In this document: positions 4,920-6,396 of the stretch, piece by piece
How positions within the stretch are numbered: position 1 is the stretch's first letter
Layout of the letters: each line of letters starts with the position of its first letter
DNA from: Actinomycetota bacterium
GTDB taxonomy: Bacteria; Actinomycetota; Actinomycetes; S36-B12; UBA5976
DNA length: 6,396 bases
Assembly: GCA_009704345.1 (NCBI GenBank)
Contig: WLEH01000063.1
Span: forward strand, 1 to 6,396
Direction of reading: 5' to 3'
The notes under the pieces: generated by a model
What the model saw: only the letters and a program-made list of their open reading frames with translations
What the model was told of the DNA's origin: nothing
The model's database searches: none
Made by a program: the position numbers and the translations under genes

Positions 4920-6312
4920 CGCTAGCCACTTCAGTTGGATTGAATGGCTCTGGCACATCTTTCGCCATATCAGCAAATCTGGAGTAGTGACCTTGGAATA
5001 CCACTTCAATGTTTGCCATTGGACCATTACGGTGTTTAGCAACAATTAAATCTGCTTCTCCTCGTTTAGGGGAGGCGCGGTCATATGCATCGTCGCGGTG
5101 AATTAACACAACTACGTCAGCGTCCTGCTCCAGCGAGCCAGATTCACGAAGATCAGCAAGTTGTGGTCGCTTATCAGTTCGTTGCTCTGGACCACGGTTT
5201 AGCTGGGAGATGGCAATTACTGGAATGTCCAATTCTTTCGCGAGCAGCTTAAGCGATCGGGAGAACTCTGATACTTCTTGCTGTCTAGATTCCACTCTTC
5301 TACCAGAAGTCATAAGTTGCAAGTAGTCAACAATGATGAGTCTTAAATTATGGCGCTGCTTGAGTCGTCTGGCCTTTGCTCGAATTTCCATCATGGTTAA
5401 GTTAGCGGAGTCATCAATAAACAGCGGTGCTTCAGAAATTGAGCTCATTTTGCGAGCAAGTCGCTGCCATTCTTGATCTGACATTTTATTAGTACGCATG
5501 CTGGATAAGAAAATATTTGATTCAGCAGAAAGCAATCGCATCACAATTTCAGTGCGGCTCATTTCCAGTGAAAATATTGCTGTTGTTAGATCATGTTTAA
5601 TTGCCGCAGCGCGAGCAATATCTAAGCCAAGCGTTGATTTACCTAAACCAGGTCGAGCGGCAACGATAATTAATTGTCCTGGGTGTAAGCCGTTTGTTAA
5701 TTTATCTAACTCAGTAATGCCTGTTGGCACACCAGTCATAATGCCATCGCGCGAACCAAGCGCTTCAATTTCAGTTAACGCACCAGATAGCAATGTGCCT
5801 AGAGGTTGATAATCATCTCGAGCTCGGTTATCAGAGACGTCATACACCTCAGCTTGTGCGGCATCAACGATTTGATCTACATCGCCTTCGCCCTTATAGC
5901 CAAGTTGCGCAATTTTTGTTCCAGCTTCAACTAATCGTCTGAGCATTGCTTTATCGCGCACAATATGTGCGTAATACTCGGCATTTGCTGCGGTTGGCAC
6001 ACCATTAACTAACGTGTGTAAATACGGCGCACCACCAATTTTTATTAGCTCACCAGTTTTACCTAACTGTGCTGAAACTGTTACTGGATCAACTGGTTCA
6101 CCACGACCATACAAATCCAAAATTGCAGCATAAATAGTTGCGTGCGCTGGTCGATAAAAATCCATCTCGCGTAAATTCTCAACTACGTCAGCAATCGCAT
6201 CTTTGCTAAGTAGCATCGCACCAAGCACTGATGCCTCAGCAGCAATATCTTGTGGGGGTAGCCGATCAAAACCAGCATCGCCCGCTGGTGATGGAAATTC
6301 CGCCACGCTCAT
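4903..6312 (-). CDS. dnaB: Replicative DNA helicase DnaB
   Basis: 469-residue, apparently complete hexameric helicase that unwinds DNA ahead of the replisome. The N-terminal domain (about 16-118) begins FDRLPPQDIAAEASVLGAML and contains FYRPAHATIY and GEPVDPVTV. A linker helix region spans about 120-185. The RecA-like C-terminal domain begins near 190 and holds Walker A ARPGLGKST (219-227), SLEMS with the likely catalytic E250, Walker B LIIVDYLQLM (D329), ISQLNRGPEQRTDKRP (Q370), LRESGSLEQDADVV and the late VAKHRNGP motif (R428). No intein interrupts the motifs, although several actinobacterial dnaB genes carry one. The start is ATG 6312, matching the usual MSVAEF-type beginning; no ribosome site precedes it and a -10-like CACAAT lies 6 nt upstream. 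It converges on the second peptidase gene with a 76-bp gap. In many actinobacteria dnaB lies near the origin with rplI/rpsR/ssb. Confidence 0.98.
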   Translation of the reverse strand: MSVAEFPSPAGDAGFDRLPPQDIAAEASVLGAMLLSKDAIADVVENLREMDFYRPAHATIYAAILDLYGRGEPVDPVTVSAQLGKTGELIKIGGAPYLHTLVNGVPTAANAEYYAHIVRDKAMLRRLVEAGTKIAQLGYKGEGDVDQIVDAAQAEVYDVSDNRARDDYQPLGTLLSGALTEIEALGSRDGIMTGVPTGITELDKLTNGLHPGQLIIVAARPGLGKSTLGLDIARAAAIKHDLTTAIFSLEMSRTEIVMRLLSAESNIFLSSMRTNKMSDQEWQRLARKMSSISEAPLFIDDSANLTMMEIRAKARRLKQRHNLRLIIVDYLQLMTSGRRVESRQQEVSEFSRSLKLLAKELDIPVIAISQLNRGPEQRTDKRPQLADLRESGSLEQDADVVVLIHRDDAYDRASPKRGEADLIVAKHRNGPMANIEVVFQGHYSRFADMAKDVPEPFNPTEVASDRDFE

Positions 6313-6318
6313 GAGGGC

Positions 6319-6324
6319 ATTGTG
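6319..6324 (-). promoter_or_regulatory. Possible -10 element (CACAAT) for dnaB
   Basis: On the minus strand CACAAT (4 of 6 matches to TATAAT) ends 6 nt before the dnaB ATG, the same spacing as seen for the TipAS and VOC genes. No good -35 and no Shine-Dalgarno sequence are visible. The match is modest and the call depends on the repeated spacing. Confidence 0.3.
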
Positions 6325-6388
6325 CCCAGTTACTCAGACAGATGCGCTTTGTCCTGTGTGAGGAATCGGGGATGAACTGCGGATTACC

Positions 6389-6396
6389 TGTGGATA
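6389..6396 (-). promoter_or_regulatory. Probable DnaA box, cut by the window edge
   Basis: The last eight bases are TGTGGATA, the reverse complement of TATCCACA. This is 8 of the 9 positions of the consensus DnaA box TTATCCACA; the ninth base lies beyond the window. It is about 77 bp upstream of the dnaB start codon. A single box can occur by chance, but its position ahead of dnaB is suggestive of DnaA-linked control or closeness to oriC. Confidence 0.45.

Noticed and set aside
5560..5700. Intein insertion in dnaB, as found in some actinobacteria
   Set aside because: Walker A and surrounding helicase motifs are continuous and the protein has normal length (469 residues).
5498..5809. Plus-strand 103-codon open frame inside dnaB
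   Set aside because: It is antisense to the Walker A region of dnaB; the helicase reading is unambiguous.

Overview
The window looks like chromosomal DNA of a moderate-GC actinobacterium (mid-40s % GC by eye). The evidence is a MerR-type HspR heat-shock repressor encoded directly after grpE, and a DnaB helicase whose N-terminus (FDRLPPQDIAAE, LLSKDAIADVVE) is typical of Actinobacteria. Low GC, very tight gene packing and small-module secreted proteins would fit freshwater planktonic lineages such as Nanopelagicales (acI), but this is an inference and not proven by the sequence.

Layout. (1) Bases 1-750: the 3' end of grpE overlapping hspR by one base, which is the tail of a dnaK-type chaperone operon. 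The dnaJ gene usual between these two in many actinobacteria is absent here. (2) 793-2514: a secreted M6-like zinc metallopeptidase (HETGH). (3) 2511-2846, minus strand: a lone TipAS-type ligand-binding domain without the MerR DNA-binding part. (4) 2896-3252: a small VOC/glyoxalase-like protein, divergent from the TipAS gene across 49 bp. (5) 3330-4826: a second secreted M6-like metallopeptidase, paralogous to the first (HEFGH). (6) 4903-6312, minus strand: complete replicative helicase dnaB. A probable DnaA-box sequence lies at the extreme right edge.

The two ends are housekeeping (proteostasis, replication). The middle 4 kb is an accessory-looking island: two colinear secreted metallopeptidases flank a divergent pair of small cytoplasmic proteins from folds known for binding small molecules. 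Both peptidases carry the same N-terminal module after the signal peptide (C-x15-C-KKSGK-x-FVW). They differ in the predicted third zinc ligand (Asp versus His), and only the first has an extra beta-rich domain of about 135 residues. Whether the island is a functional unit cannot be shown from one sequence.

There is no gene-free stretch above 300 bases; the longest spacers are about 75-85 bases. No RNA gene, transposase or CRISPR array was found. Several genes lack a Shine-Dalgarno sequence and have a -10-like hexamer exactly 6 nt before the ATG, suggesting leaderless transcripts.
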